DNA of 64,000 nucleotides from Candidatus Butyricimonas faecavium. GTDB lineage: Bacteria > Bacteroidota > Bacteroidia > Bacteroidales > Marinifilaceae. Location: NCBI GenBank assembly GCA_944321125.1, contig CALUKD010000007.1:89581-153580 (forward strand), given 5' to 3'. The translations under genes and the position numbers were made by a program. The notes under the pieces were generated by a model. The model did not search any database. It was not told where the DNA came from and saw nothing but the letters and a program-made list of their open reading frames with translations. The stretch's first letter is position 1. Each line of letters opens with the position of its first letter. Positions 27,879 to 36,514 of this stretch are shown here, piece by piece.

Positions 27879-29015
27879 ATGAAGATAAGATATATTCTCG
27901 GCTTGATATTATTTTTACTTGTTGCCCCGCTTTCGGCGCAACAAGTAAAAAGTGTAATTCCTTATCGAATGGTGGGAGGAAAAATGCTTGTGGACATGAA
28001 TGTAAACGGTCAGGTGCGTTCATTTATATTTGACACAGGTGGACAGACGGCTTTAACGGGAGAGCTTTGTGAAGAGTTAAATATTGCGGTAGTGGATTCT
28101 GTGAATGTAACGGATGTAAATGGTAAAGAAATAGGATTACCCAGAGTTGCCATTAATAGTTTATTAACCCCAGATGAACGGATTAACTTTTCGGGTGTGC
28201 CAGCAATGAAGTTAGCTACTCCTTCTCCCTTTGAATGTTTTCATGCTGATGGGTTGATAGGAAGTGATTTGTTTAAAAATTTGATTATTGAGATTGATAG
28301 TAAGACAAAAACAATAACAGTTTGTTCGGCGGAAAAAGCTTCAGTAGTTTCTTTACGTAAAATGCTTCCTTTTTCTGGGAAAGGTTTTATGCCAATTATA
28401 ACTTTACAGGCTGGTATGGGAAATAATTTGGTTGTTTTATTTGATACAGGATGTCCCAGTTTTTTATCTTTAAAAGATACGGATTACGAAAACTTATTTT
28501 CTAGTGGAGCTTTTCAGGTAATGAGTGAAGGCCTTGGAGGTGGATCAATAGGTGTGGGTGGGATGGCAGAGACTGGTATTTCATATCGAGTAAAATTCCC
28601 TCTTCTATCTATCGGTTCTACAAAATTTAAACAGGTAACGACTGAAACTTTTACACCTCCTTATACATTATTAGGGGTGAAATTATTGGAATATGGTAAA
28701 GTTACGATTGATTATTCCCGTAGGCGTTGGTATTTCGAAGCTTATGAACAAGAGTTTGATCTTACAAGTAAACATTATAACGTGAATTTGCAGGTGAAAG
28801 ATGGAGATTTGGTTATAGCGACTGTATGGTCTGCCATGAAAGGTGTTGTAGAAGTTGGGGATAAGGTGGTGAAAATTAATGGTAAACCTACGAGTAAATA
28901 TGATTTTTGTGAAAGTATTATTACGGGAATACCAGAGTTGAAAGCTAAGAAAAAAACGAAATTGACTGTTCTCACGAAACAGGGAGAGAAAGTGATTATA
29001 TACGAAAAAGAGTAG
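27879..29015 (+). CDS. Retropepsin-like aspartyl protease with PDZ domain, copy 1
   Basis: A 378-residue secreted protein (signal peptide to about 20, LSAQ). Two Asp_protease_2-type domains each keep a DTG triad: FIFDTGGQTA (Asp52) and VVLFDTGCPSF (Asp189), so one chain could form the full two-aspartate active site. A C-terminal PDZ domain (about 300-378, SAMKGVVEVGDKVVKINGKP) would bind peptides or C termini. It begins 9 bases after the pseudoprotease and ends 3 bases before its paralogue. A peptidase acting in the envelope on imported or surface peptides is inferred. Confidence 0.82.
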   Translation: MKIRYILGLILFLLVAPLSAQQVKSVIPYRMVGGKMLVDMNVNGQVRSFIFDTGGQTALTGELCEELNIAVVDSVNVTDVNGKEIGLPRVAINSLLTPDERINFSGVPAMKLATPSPFECFHADGLIGSDLFKNLIIEIDSKTKTITVCSAEKASVVSLRKMLPFSGKGFMPIITLQAGMGNNLVVLFDTGCPSFLSLKDTDYENLFSSGAFQVMSEGLGGGSIGVGGMAETGISYRVKFPLLSIGSTKFKQVTTETFTPPYTLLGVKLLEYGKVTIDYSRRRWYFEAYEQEFDLTSKHYNVNLQVKDGDLVIATVWSAMKGVVEVGDKVVKINGKPTSKYDFCESIITGIPELKAKKKTKLTVLTKQGEKVIIYEKE

Positions 29016-29018
29016 GAT

Positions 29019-30188
29019 ATGTTAAATATACAATTCAAAGTTTTTTTGTGTAGTATTTTCATGCTTTTTTTTGTACATGGATTTACTCAACAACAATCGG
29101 TTAAACGGGTTTGTGATACGATTCATTATGAATTTATTCAAGGAAAAATTGTTATTCCGGTAGTTGTGAATGGGGTGAAGGTAAAATATATTGTGGATAC
29201 GGGTGGCCAGACAGGGACTGATTGGGAGTATGTGAAGAAAATGGGTGGAGTTGCTACGGGGGCGTCCAATTCAATATCTGATCATAATGATATTAAAGAA
29301 CTTTATCAGATAGCAGAAGTACAAAATGTACAGCTAAGTCCGAATTATACTTTAAGTAAGATGAAAACGATGGTTTTTCCTATTATCGGAGGATTTAGAA
29401 ATATAGGAGCTGTTGGAATTTTAGGTGGAGATGCTTTTGCTCAATCTGTGATTACTTTTGATGCAAGGGAACAAATTATGGTTATAAATTATCCTTATCG
29501 TCCAGATCGTTTGAAAATTACGGATGGTGTTAAAATGTTTCCGGGAACTACGCATCATTCTATTCTTAACGTAAATTTAGGTGGAATTGAGAAACAAGTG
29601 TTGTTTGATACAGGTGCTGGTGGATTTCTTTTGTTGAAGAGTAATGATTTTAAAGATATAGAAGCTGCAGGGAAGGGAGAGAAAACAGCACGTGGTTTTG
29701 GAATTAACGGTGTCGGGTTAGAAGGATTGAGTCATCCAGTGGAGATGAATAAAGTTAATGTGAAAGAAATGACTGTTTTGGGTAAAAAATTTACTAATGT
29801 CGGGAGTATTATTTCGGATAAGTCAACAACAATCGTAGGGGTTGATTTGCTTAATTATGGAAAAGTCGTTATTGATTATATGCGAAATCGATTTTATTTT
29901 TTCCCTTTTGATACTGAAATTGTAGATATGGGAGGAGCACCTAAAACTTGGAATGTAAGTATTTTACCGGCCAATGAACGTTTTGAAATTACTACCGTGT
30001 GGGATACTATGAAAGATGTGGTAACTTTTGGAGATCAGGTGGTGGATATTAACGGTACGGATATAACAGGATTCCCGATGAGTCAGCCAGCTGTGGATAG
30101 TGTAATGAATGCTATAAAAGGTGACACTGCTTATATTGTTGTATTAAGGGACGGGAAAAAGAAAAAAATAGAAATTAGAAGAGAATAA
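29019..30188 (+). CDS. Retropepsin-like aspartyl protease with PDZ domain, copy 2
   Basis: A 389-residue paralogue of the preceding gene, with a signal peptide ending near FTQQ. Both catalytic triads are kept: KYIVDTGGQTG (Asp60) and VLFDTGAGGF (Asp197), and the GILGGDAF and IVGVDLLNYGKVVIDY segments are also typical. The C-terminal PDZ-like domain covers about residues 310-389 (VVTFGDQVVDINGTDI). Overall identity to copy 1 looks low outside the motifs, so the duplication is not recent. Confidence 0.82.
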   Translation: MLNIQFKVFLCSIFMLFFVHGFTQQQSVKRVCDTIHYEFIQGKIVIPVVVNGVKVKYIVDTGGQTGTDWEYVKKMGGVATGASNSISDHNDIKELYQIAEVQNVQLSPNYTLSKMKTMVFPIIGGFRNIGAVGILGGDAFAQSVITFDAREQIMVINYPYRPDRLKITDGVKMFPGTTHHSILNVNLGGIEKQVLFDTGAGGFLLLKSNDFKDIEAAGKGEKTARGFGINGVGLEGLSHPVEMNKVNVKEMTVLGKKFTNVGSIISDKSTTIVGVDLLNYGKVVIDYMRNRFYFFPFDTEIVDMGGAPKTWNVSILPANERFEITTVWDTMKDVVTFGDQVVDINGTDITGFPMSQPAVDSVMNAIKGDTAYIVVLRDGKKKKIEIRRE

Positions 30189-30216
30189 GAGAATGTCTAT
30201 TTATGATTTGTAATTT

Positions 30217-31491
30217 ATGATTAAGAAGAGTTTGATAATACTTGGGTTGTGTTTGGTTGGTGTGATGACATGGGCCCAGTCGAAGAATACCTCGGTAGAA
30301 GTGAAAGATTACCGGGAGGTTGATGGTAAAATTATATTAGAGATGGTTGTGAATGGGGTGATTGCGGATTTTGCACTGGATTTAGCTGGTCATAATGCAA
30401 TATTGCCAGAGTATGTGGAGAAGTTGAAGATTGATCCTAATGTGGCAGGAGATTTTCGTTATGATTCGTTTCAATATAAAAAAGTTCCGGTTGAGAAATC
30501 TGTAAAAATTGAAAGTATTTCTTTTGGAAATAGTGTGTTCGGGAATGAAGTTGCCGCATTTGTGTTAAAAGATGCATCTTATTTACGAAAATTAGGTGTG
30601 GCCGGAGTGATTGGTAGTTCATTGTTTAATAATGTCGTACTAACGATTGATTCAAAAAGGAAAAAAATTACGATGAGCAACCCTTATCGTCCCTCTTATA
30701 TGAAACTGGATCATCGTTCCAATATGGAGTTAATTACAGCTTCCGGGGTGGTTTGCCCCGTTGTATTGGATGGGGTAACTTATCCGTTATTATTAGATAC
30801 GTGGAACGATGGAATGGTTACTTTAAATACGGCAGATTTTGCTAAACTGAATGGAGAGGATGGAAAAGAAGTAAAAGTTTATGAAGGGTATACTGATACC
30901 GGAGTATCCGCAAGAAGTAAAATTGTTGGGGAATGTCGTTTTGTGAAAAGTGATTTCTCAAATATTGCCGTTGCTGAGAATGGAACGTTACCTCGTTCGA
31001 TATTAGGAAACGGTGTTTTGAAGAAAGGTTTACTTTCCATTGATTATGGAAGGAGAAAAGTATATTTCCAGCCGTTTGATCTAACCGAGGTAAAAGATGA
31101 GATACATGGGGCGGATGATGTAAAAGTTGAAGCTGGTAAATTGAATCCGATAACCCGGGAATATTTTTTAGAACATATTTATGATTATCGGAAAGATAAG
31201 GAGTTTGTGTTTAAAGGAGACAAACCGGTTGTAATTGATTTTTGGGCTACTTGGTGTGGACCTTGTATGCGTCTAATTCCTGAACTGGAAAAGATGGCAG
31301 AGAAATATAAAGATCAGGTAATATTTTTGAAAGTAAATGCTGATAAGGAAAAAGAGTTGTGTGGAATGTTTAATATTGTCGCTTTACCGACTTTGTTTTT
31401 TATTCCGGTGGGAGGAAAGCCTATTATAGAAATGGGGGCTACTCCGGAAAAGTTTGTTGAAATAATAGAAAATCAGTTGTTAAAAAAATAA
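30217..31491 (+). CDS. Degenerate aspartyl-protease-like domain fused to thioredoxin
   Basis: A 424-residue secreted protein (signal peptide to 20, TWAQ). Residues 25-300 follow the aspartyl protease pattern of the two upstream genes (LPEYVEKL, GVIGSSLFNNVVLTID, ILGNGVLKKGLLSIDYGRRK). The first triad is DLAG (Asp55) and the second DTW (Asp194), so catalysis is unlikely. The PDZ position is taken by a thioredoxin domain (about 320-424) with FWATWCGPCMRL and the cis-Pro IVALPTLFF. This fusion links the aspartyl and thiol proteins of the operon physically and argues that they act on the same substrate. Confidence 0.8.
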   Translation: MIKKSLIILGLCLVGVMTWAQSKNTSVEVKDYREVDGKIILEMVVNGVIADFALDLAGHNAILPEYVEKLKIDPNVAGDFRYDSFQYKKVPVEKSVKIESISFGNSVFGNEVAAFVLKDASYLRKLGVAGVIGSSLFNNVVLTIDSKRKKITMSNPYRPSYMKLDHRSNMELITASGVVCPVVLDGVTYPLLLDTWNDGMVTLNTADFAKLNGEDGKEVKVYEGYTDTGVSARSKIVGECRFVKSDFSNIAVAENGTLPRSILGNGVLKKGLLSIDYGRRKVYFQPFDLTEVKDEIHGADDVKVEAGKLNPITREYFLEHIYDYRKDKEFVFKGDKPVVIDFWATWCGPCMRLIPELEKMAEKYKDQVIFLKVNADKEKELCGMFNIVALPTLFFIPVGGKPIIEMGATPEKFVEIIENQLLKK

Positions 31492-31500
31492 TTGTAGATT

Positions 31501-32610
31501 ATGAAATTAACAGGGATTGTATTCTTATTGTTTATATCTTTGAGTGGTATAGCACAACAGCCAGAGTCGTTGAAGGATAGTGTGATAAAAAAATGGGAGA
31601 ATATACAACTTCCGGAAAAAGGAGCGGTAAGAACAATACTGGCTGAACGTGAGGAAATTGCTCGTTATTTAAAAATGAATGATGCACCTGCTGAAGTTTT
31701 TCAGGAAAATGGAGCTCAAGCTATTCATCGAATAGCGGATTTGTGTAAAAAAGTTGGAGAAGAGTTACAATTAAAACCTTCTGTTATCAAGAAAGTGCTA
31801 AAAGGAGTGGATTTATCGACAAAAGAATTTCTTGCTTGTACGAATCTGGGGCTTGTTATTGAGGATTATTACGGTTTGAAGGCGGTTGCCGAAGGAGCTC
31901 CCGTGGGAGAGGCTTGGGGTAGTATGTGGTTTAATACTACGGTGGAGACGATAGGTAATGAATATGATTATTCAAGGTATCGTCAAATACTTGAATTGAA
32001 TAATCCAGAATTGTCGCTAGCTTATTTATCTTGTTTGAAATCTGTTTTTCGGTATAATGGTTACACTAAAGGGTTAGACGAACTTCGACCATTATTTGAA
32101 AAAAATATGCCGGAAGGAGAATTGAAAGATGAAATTAATAAGTTATACGAGAGTTATGCCCATTTGAAAGAGGGAAATGTAGCTCCGGCGTTTACGTTGA
32201 AAGATTTTAGGGGTAAAGAACATTCTTTGGCTGATTACAAAGGAAAAGTTTTGGTGGTAGATGTATGGGCTACGTGGTGTGGAGGATGTATCGCTAAATT
32301 ACCTAAATACATGGAAATGAGTGAAAAGTATAAAGATAGGGATGATATTGAATTTATAACTATTTCAATAGATGATAAAGGAGTTTATAATAGTTGGAAA
32401 TATGCTTTACCGCGCTTGAAACTAATGGGAATGACGAATTTATTAGCTTCTGAAGGAGAGTGTACTTTTCAAGAAGATTATAATATTACGGGGATACCTC
32501 GTTATTTTCTGATTGATAAAGAAGGGAAAATTGTTTCTGTTTATGCACCGACGCCTGGAAAGGATTTTGAAACGTTGATTAATAGAACACTGAAAAATAG
32601 TAATGATTGA
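31501..32610 (+). CDS. TlpA-like thioredoxin protein with CGGC active site
   Basis: A 369-residue exported protein (signal peptide to about 18, GIAQ). An all-helical N-terminal region (about 20-220; RYLKMNDAPAEVFQ, KKVLKGVDLS) precedes a thioredoxin domain with VWATWCGGCIAKLP (Cys260, Cys263) and ITGIPRYFLIDKEG. The CGGC motif differs from the usual CGPC or CPPC and should shift the redox potential or partner. It starts 9 bases after the fusion gene. Confidence 0.85.
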   Translation: MKLTGIVFLLFISLSGIAQQPESLKDSVIKKWENIQLPEKGAVRTILAEREEIARYLKMNDAPAEVFQENGAQAIHRIADLCKKVGEELQLKPSVIKKVLKGVDLSTKEFLACTNLGLVIEDYYGLKAVAEGAPVGEAWGSMWFNTTVETIGNEYDYSRYRQILELNNPELSLAYLSCLKSVFRYNGYTKGLDELRPLFEKNMPEGELKDEINKLYESYAHLKEGNVAPAFTLKDFRGKEHSLADYKGKVLVVDVWATWCGGCIAKLPKYMEMSEKYKDRDDIEFITISIDDKGVYNSWKYALPRLKLMGMTNLLASEGECTFQEDYNITGIPRYFLIDKEGKIVSVYAPTPGKDFETLINRTLKNSND

Positions 32611-32625
32611 AAATAATGGTTAATT

Positions 32626-33456
32626 ATGAAAAGAGTTATATGGTTTGTACTTTTTTGTTCTATCATGATTATTCAATCTACTTATGCCCAAAATAAAGTA
32701 ACGGAACAACAAAAGAGTGAATATGCAAAGGGGAATCGAGATCGGGATTTTTTAAAAGAGTATATAGAAGCGTTGAAAGTTGATGGTCAGACAGAGATTT
32801 TGAATGATGTGATTGATGAATATTTAATGACATTACCTTTTAATGAACGTTATGTGGGGGAAAATTTGTCTGATTTTATGGAGTATGTCACTCGTGTGGA
32901 TGCGCGGACATTTATTGATATTATTAAGAATTGGGAAAAACTTTCGTTAAGTCAAGAACAGGCAGATCAGGTTGCGGTAAAAGTGGATAACATGTGTAAG
33001 ATGGATTTATTCAACGTGATGATGGAAAAGGAAGAGGAAAATGGGAAAAGACCTGCTAAAGATTATACTGATTTGCAAACAATATTGAAAAAATCTAGTA
33101 TTCCGATATCCGATATGCGGCGCTATATGATTGATATGTGGCAATGTTGGGGGAAAAATGATGTTTCTGGGATGATCCAAGTACTTGGAAAAATGGTTGG
33201 GGATTCGGATTCTTCTCAAGAATATGAAAAAAATGGAAATTCTCTTAGTTTGGATACAATGTTTGAAGGTGTGGTCATAGGGAATATGATGAATTATGTA
33301 CTTGAAGAATGTAATCTTGATCAATGTAGCCAAATACTTGAGATTATGGATCATGCTATAGAAAAAAACGGTCGTACAGGTCGAATGGAAATGTTTGCTA
33401 GAATGAGAGATAATTTTGAGGGAAAAAAGATGATGATGGAAATGGGAGAGGAGTGA
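32626..33456 (+). CDS. Secreted protein of unknown function
   Basis: A 276-residue protein that I do not recognise. It has a signal peptide (to about 21, STYAQ), a mainly helical, acidic and Met-rich body (DMRRYMIDMWQCWGKNDVSG, KVDNMCKMDLFNVMMEKEEE) and no thioredoxin or protease motif. Its helical character is like the N-terminal regions of the neighbouring TlpA proteins, so it may be such a region without the thioredoxin part. It lies inside the operon, 15 bases after the CGGC gene. Confidence 0.7.
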   Translation: MKRVIWFVLFCSIMIIQSTYAQNKVTEQQKSEYAKGNRDRDFLKEYIEALKVDGQTEILNDVIDEYLMTLPFNERYVGENLSDFMEYVTRVDARTFIDIIKNWEKLSLSQEQADQVAVKVDNMCKMDLFNVMMEKEEENGKRPAKDYTDLQTILKKSSIPISDMRRYMIDMWQCWGKNDVSGMIQVLGKMVGDSDSSQEYEKNGNSLSLDTMFEGVVIGNMMNYVLEECNLDQCSQILEIMDHAIEKNGRTGRMEMFARMRDNFEGKKMMMEMGEE

Positions 33457-33494
33457 TTGGGAAGTAAGAATGATAATAAGCGATAAGTTGAGAT

Positions 33495-34583
33495 ATGAAG
33501 TTATTTATTGTTTTTTTAGTAATTTGTTGTGTTGGTTGTACACAATCATCACGTTATCAGTTTTGTTTAAAAGGAAAAATTGAGGGGGTGAAGTACGGAA
33601 AGGCATTCTTGATTCTCCCGGGTGATACTTCGAAGATTTTGTACACTACTGATTTGGACAAGGGAAAATTTGAAATGAGAGGTGAATTAGATGAACCGAG
33701 ACAGGTCATATTAAAAGTAAACCGACGACAGACTTATTTCTTTATGGATGGAGAGGAAATGGAAATTTCTTGTCCCTATATTTCTTTAAGTGATAAATAT
33801 TTGAAAGGTGCTCCGGCAAATGATTTGTCTGCAGTTTATAATCAACTTGTTCAAGAAGGTTATTATAAAGAATTTAATACGTTATTGGGGGAATATAAAG
33901 AATTATTGGATGCTGGCGATCAAAAAGGGGCAGATGAGAAATTGACTCAAGCTTTGAAGATGGAAGATAAGCGTTTTGAGTTAACTCAAGAATTCGTGAG
34001 ACAACATCCGGATAATATCTTTTCTGCCTATATATCTGATGTCGTGAAAGGGGAAAGTTATGAAAAAGGAAAAGCTTTATATGATTTACTTACCCCGAAA
34101 ATTCAAAATTCTTTTTATGGGCAATTATTGAAACAAAATACGGATTCTCTAGCGATATCGGCGTTGGGTGTACCCTGTCCTAATTTTGTTGCAACAGATG
34201 AGTCTGGTAATAAAATTTCAATGGATGCACAGAAAGGAGGGATTATGGTACTTGATTTCTGGGCATCTTGGTGTGGCCCTTGTCGACAGGAGATGAAAAA
34301 TTTGCGGGAACAATATGCAGAGTTTAAGGATAAAGGTGTACGATTTATGAGCATATCTTTAGACGATTCGGAGGAAAAGTGGAAAAAAGCTTGTGAAGAA
34401 GAACAAATACCTTGGATCAGTGTGAGAGATGATAATGGTTGGTCTAAATCTGAGATTCGTAAATTATTCGGAATACAGGCTATCCCATTTATTGTATTGT
34501 TAGATAAGGATGGGAATATTGTTGCCAAGAATATTCGCCGGAATAGTTTGCGTGAAAAGATTTTGGAACTGTTACAAAAATAG
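33495..34583 (+). CDS. TlpA-like thioredoxin lipoprotein with DUF4369 domain
   Basis: A 362-residue lipoprotein (lipobox CVGC, Cys15). An N-terminal DUF4369-type beta domain (about 20-110; FCLKGKIEGVKYGKAFLILP, VILKVNRRQTYFFMDG) is followed by a helical linker (about 115-210) and a thioredoxin domain with DFWASWCGPCRQEM (Cys260, Cys263) and IQAIPFIVLLDKDG. It is probably a membrane-bound disulfide reductase facing the periplasm. It ends 7 bases before the next thioredoxin gene. Confidence 0.88.
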   Translation: MKLFIVFLVICCVGCTQSSRYQFCLKGKIEGVKYGKAFLILPGDTSKILYTTDLDKGKFEMRGELDEPRQVILKVNRRQTYFFMDGEEMEISCPYISLSDKYLKGAPANDLSAVYNQLVQEGYYKEFNTLLGEYKELLDAGDQKGADEKLTQALKMEDKRFELTQEFVRQHPDNIFSAYISDVVKGESYEKGKALYDLLTPKIQNSFYGQLLKQNTDSLAISALGVPCPNFVATDESGNKISMDAQKGGIMVLDFWASWCGPCRQEMKNLREQYAEFKDKGVRFMSISLDDSEEKWKKACEEEQIPWISVRDDNGWSKSEIRKLFGIQAIPFIVLLDKDGNIVAKNIRRNSLREKILELLQK

Positions 34584-34590
34584 GATCGTT

Positions 34591-35670
34591 ATGAAAGTGG
34601 TAAATGTTATTTGGATGTGTGTTGTAATTTGTTTTGGAGGAGTGATTTCTTGTTTTGCTCAACAGGGTACAAAGAATCAAGTTTTATTGGAACGGATTGC
34701 AAGGATATATGCTATTATACCTCAGGATTTGAAGGCTGACGAGTTGTTGGAAAAAATTGATGAGGTAGACAAACAGGTAAATTTGTTAATTGATTCTATC
34801 TCCAATCAAGAGTTGAAGAGTAAGGCTCAATTGCTTCGTTTTAATGGATTATTGTGGAGTATGAAACAGACGGACGAGGTGATAAGAAAGGATTTGGAGA
34901 AACGGATTCATGGTTTGGATTTGGATTCCCCGGAATTAGAATTACTAAGTGACGTTGAGGTTACTAATTTGTTGAATGGCTATTTCCAAGTGTTTATGCC
35001 AGATGCCTCTGCTGTCGAACGGGCTACTTACGTGTTGTATAATATAGGAAGTGAAAAAGTCAGAAACTCTTATGTTCCTTTTGTTTTAATTTCTGCGTTG
35101 AAAAAGAATGGATATACTAGTGACGTGGAAGGATTAATGGAAGACATTGAACTTTGTTCAAAGACGGAAGCAACAATACAAAAAGCAAAAGAATTAAAAA
35201 ATAGCTATTATCCGGTTCGGGAGGGTGCTGTAGCTCCGGACTTTGAAATGGAAGATGAGTATGGTAATCGGGTAAAATTATCGGATTTTAGGGGTAAAAT
35301 TGTTTTTATTGATGTTTGGGCAACTTGGTGTGATGGTTGTGTGAAAGGGCTTCCGGCGTTTATTGCTTTAAGAGATCAATATAAGGATCGTGATGATATT
35401 GTATTTTTAACAATTTCAGATGATGGAATTGAGTCAAAATCTCATTGGCTTAAATTTTTGAAAGAAAGAAAATATTCCGGTAAGATTCCTCATTTGATAG
35501 CTAACAATGCGAAGGATCATTTTGTAAAAGATTATTGTATAACCGGAATTCCCCGGTATATATTGGTCAATAGAGAAGGAAAAATTGTAAATGCATGGCA
35601 TATAGCTGCTAATCATGAGTTCTTCTCTTGGATGTTTGAGATGGAGTTGAAAGGTTTAGCGGGAGAATAA
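34591..35670 (+). CDS. TlpA-like thioredoxin protein with CDGC active site
   Basis: A 359-residue exported protein; ATG 34591 is chosen because it opens a signal peptide (ending CFAQQ) and avoids the overlap of the longer frame. A helical N-terminal region (about 25-210) precedes a thioredoxin domain with DVWATWCDGCVKGLP (Cys247, Cys250) and ITGIPRYILVNREG. The layout matches the CGGC protein, its closest relative here. It is the last gene of the operon; a strong terminator follows. Confidence 0.85.
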   Translation: MKVVNVIWMCVVICFGGVISCFAQQGTKNQVLLERIARIYAIIPQDLKADELLEKIDEVDKQVNLLIDSISNQELKSKAQLLRFNGLLWSMKQTDEVIRKDLEKRIHGLDLDSPELELLSDVEVTNLLNGYFQVFMPDASAVERATYVLYNIGSEKVRNSYVPFVLISALKKNGYTSDVEGLMEDIELCSKTEATIQKAKELKNSYYPVREGAVAPDFEMEDEYGNRVKLSDFRGKIVFIDVWATWCDGCVKGLPAFIALRDQYKDRDDIVFLTISDDGIESKSHWLKFLKERKYSGKIPHLIANNAKDHFVKDYCITGIPRYILVNREGKIVNAWHIAANHEFFSWMFEMELKGLAGE

Positions 35671-35692
35671 TTCTGGATATGGAGGTGTGAAG

Positions 35693-35720
35693 TCCCGGTT
35701 TGGCTTTGACCAGACCGGGA
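35693..35720 (+). terminator. Terminator of the first SusCD/protease/thioredoxin operon
   Basis: An 11-bp stem (TCCCGGTTTGG with CCAGACCGGGA, one G-U pair), six-base loop, followed by TTATTATATT. It is 22 bases after the last stop codon. Confidence 0.8.
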
Positions 35721-35806
35721 TTATTATATTGTGTCAATATATAATCATGATAAAAGGAATAATCTTAATGTATATAAAATGAAATAATTTAAATTGTAAC
35801 TTTAAC

Positions 35807-35839
35807 TTGGTTTAGATATGGATTAAATAACTACCTTTG
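35807..35839 (+). promoter_or_regulatory. Promoter of the second sigma/FecR locus
   Basis: TTGG (35807-35810), 21-base spacer, TACCTTTG (35832-35839), 31 bases before ATG 35871. It matches the Bacteroidales TAnnTTTG type. Confidence 0.6.
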
Positions 35840-35870
35840 TAACTATTATCAGGATATTACAAGAGGAGTT

Positions 35871-36425
35871 ATGGAAATGTTCTTGCGTGCATTGCAAAAG
35901 GGAGATGAGAAAGCTTTCCGATTGCTGTTTGATGAATTTTATACTGCACTTTGTCTATTTGCAGAACGTTTCCTAAAAGATCGGGAAGCTGCGGAAGATG
36001 TGGTTCAAGAGGTGTTTTTGAAATATTGGGATAGGCATTCTGATTTTGATAATTACTACAAGATAAAATCATTCCTTTACGTGGTCGTGCGGCATACGTG
36101 TTTGAATCAACTTCGTAATAAACGAGTTCACGTAGAGATTGCAGAAGATGTTGCTATTGAGTCAGATGATTTTTTTCGGGAGCAGGTTATGGAAGAGGAG
36201 GCGTATCGAATGTTTTACCGTTCGATTGAAGAGTTACCGCAGCAAATGCGGAGTGTTATTTGTTATGCTTTAGAAGGATTGAAGAATTCGGAGATTGCTA
36301 AAAAAATGGGTGTTTCCGATCATGCTGTTCATGCTTATAAAAAAGAAGCATACAAAAGATTGAAAATCAAGATGAAAAATCATTATTATTTATTGCAAGT
36401 ATTCTGTTATATACTATTTGTGTAG
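35871..36425 (+). CDS. ECF RNA polymerase sigma-70 factor
   Basis: A 184-residue extracytoplasmic-function sigma factor. Region 2 (FRLLFDEFYTALCLFAERFL, EAAEDVVQEVFLKYW) binds core and the -10 element. Region 4 (IEELPQQMRSVICYALEGLK, NSEIAKKMGVSDHAVHAYKK) carries the helix-turn-helix for the -35 element. Its intact frame shows what the first locus's sigma lost. It precedes a FecR anti-sigma and SusCD genes and should activate their transcription when SusC signals. Confidence 0.93.
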   Translation: MEMFLRALQKGDEKAFRLLFDEFYTALCLFAERFLKDREAAEDVVQEVFLKYWDRHSDFDNYYKIKSFLYVVVRHTCLNQLRNKRVHVEIAEDVAIESDDFFREQVMEEEAYRMFYRSIEELPQQMRSVICYALEGLKNSEIAKKMGVSDHAVHAYKKEAYKRLKIKMKNHYYLLQVFCYILFV

Positions 36426-36514
36426 TTAATTAAAGTTAATACTGTAATAATGGATATACCCGATATCTTATTTCATGTGTTGTAAAGGTAGATAATAATT
36501 ATCAACACAAGGAA

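Noticed and set aside
27879..31491. Retroviral or retrotransposon origin of the DTG proteases
   Set aside because: Signal peptides, PDZ domains and two DTG domains per chain are the usual bacterial secreted form; no reverse transcriptase or other retroelement gene is nearby.
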